NCBI GenBank assembly: GCA_903893955.1
Contig: CAITOG010000004.1
Coordinates: 1-6,349, forward strand
Direction of reading: 5' to 3'
Length of the DNA stretch: 6,349 nt
Origin: an uncultured Actinomycetes bacterium
GTDB taxonomy: Bacteria; Actinomycetota; Acidimicrobiia; Acidimicrobiales; RAAP-2
Part shown: one piece after another, positions 5,774 through 6,349 of the stretch
Numbering within the stretch: position 1 is the first letter of the stretch
Layout of the letters: every line of letters starts with the position of its first letter
Notes under the pieces: model-generated
Databases searched by the model: none
Seen by the model: only the letters and a program-made list of their open reading frames with translations
Told to the model about the DNA's origin: nothing
Translations under genes and position numbers: made by a program

Positions 5774-6349
5774 ATGCCGGCCGCCTGGAGCATCGAATCG
5801 ACACCTTCACTCGAGGGTCGTCGCTGCGTCGTCACCGGCGCCAACAGCGGCCTCGGTTATGAGACTGCCCGAGCGCTCCGTGCCAAGGGCGCCACGGTGG
5901 TGCTGGCCTGCCGGAACCTGGAGAAGGCTGCCGCTGCGGTCGGTCGACTCGAGGCTGACGGCCCCGGACCGCAGCCACTCGTCGTCGAGCTCGACCTCGA
6001 AGACCTCTCGAGCGTGGCCACAGCGGCGGCCGTCATCGTCGAGAGCGGCGACGTCGACCTGCTCGTGAACAACGCCGGCGTCATGGGACTGCCCGGCCCC
6101 GACGGTCCGGACCGACAGCTCGCCGCCAACCATCTCGGCCACGTGGCGCTCACCGCAGCGCTGTTGGCGAGCATCGAGGAAGCCGGCGGACGGATCGTCG
6201 TGGTGTCGTCGAACCTCCACAAGCAGGGCCGGCTCCGTGCCGATGCGCCGCTCGATCTCTCTGGCCAGTCCACGCAGAAGGCCTATGGCTCGACCAAGCT
6301 CGCCAACCTGCTGTTCTGCTTCGAGGCCGACCGTCGCCTGCGCGCCCGC
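5774..6349 (+). CDS. Short-chain dehydrogenase/reductase, retinol dehydrogenase/WWOX-like (3' truncated by window edge)
   Basis: The frame is open from ATG 5774 to the right edge, giving 192 residues of a protein normally near 280-320. It shows the classical SDR landmarks: the dinucleotide-binding TGANSGLG (21-28), an Arg-rich end of strand 2 (LACRN) that suggests NADP(H), LDLEDLSSV (about 74-82), NNAGVM (99-104), NHLGHVALT with the tetrad Asn119, VVVSSN with Ser146, and the active-site YGSTK with Tyr171 and Lys175. The TGANSGLG plus NHLGH combination is typical of the retinol dehydrogenase/WWOX-like branch, which in bacteria acts on varied alcohols, aldehydes or ketones. The substrate-binding C-terminus is outside the window. 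The start lies one base after the pirin stop (TGAGATG), with only a weak purine stretch upstream, so translation is probably coupled to the pirin. Confidence 0.9.
   Translation, partial: MPAAWSIESTPSLEGRRCVVTGANSGLGYETARALRAKGATVVLACRNLEKAAAAVGRLEADGPGPQPLVVELDLEDLSSVATAAAVIVESGDVDLLVNNAGVMGLPGPDGPDRQLAANHLGHVALTAALLASIEEAGGRIVVVSSNLHKQGRLRADAPLDLSGQSTQKAYGSTKLANLLFCFEADRRLRAR

Noticed and set aside
4564..5844. A 426-codon open frame on the - strand opposite the pirin gene
   Set aside because: It lies antisense to a pirin with complete motifs and a near-consensus ribosome site, has no recognisable domain, and long antisense frames are expected in GC-rich coding DNA.

Overview
The window is GC-rich throughout, densely packed with genes, and uses GC-ending codons and purine-rich Shine-Dalgarno sites. 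The protein families (acyl-ACP thioesterase of the actinobacterial kind, TetR regulator, PaaI-type thioesterase, pirin, WWOX/retinol-dehydrogenase-like SDR) suggest a chromosomal segment of a high-GC actinomycetota. An Acidimicrobiia-like lineage is my best guess, but it is inferred from general style rather than from a marker gene. I see no rRNA, tRNA, CRISPR array, insertion sequence, prophage or plasmid function.

Layout. The left edge holds the C-terminal part of a class C beta-lactamase-fold serine hydrolase (+ strand, ends 649). It meets tail to tail, with a 16-base overlap, an acyl-ACP thioesterase-like double-hotdog protein on the - strand (634-1350). A 113-bp divergent gap separates that gene from a TetR-type regulator (1464-2093), the classical arrangement for a regulator and its neighbour target. 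Next is a small two-helix membrane protein with a cytoplasmic coiled-coil-like tail (2209-2706). A 41-bp gap holding an imperfect 12-bp hairpin leads to a class III PLP aminotransferase (2748-4100). That gene is ATGA-coupled to a PaaI-like hotdog thioesterase (4097-4747). After 62 bp come a pirin (4810-5772) and, one base after the pirin stop, a short-chain dehydrogenase that runs off the right edge (5774 onward).

How the genes may work together. Two translationally coupled pairs are clear from spacing: aminotransferase + hotdog thioesterase, and pirin + SDR. All four lie on the same strand. Amine-to-aldehyde/ketone conversion, acyl-CoA hydrolysis and NAD(P)-dependent carbonyl chemistry could belong to one small-molecule catabolic route, but no substrate can be read from the sequence. 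The TetR gene probably regulates itself and/or the divergent thioesterase.

This looks like an ordinary metabolic region. I found no convincing new system. The items most worth a second look are the hairpin that fills the gap before the aminotransferase and the substitution of the usual active-site Asn in the acyl-ACP thioesterase.
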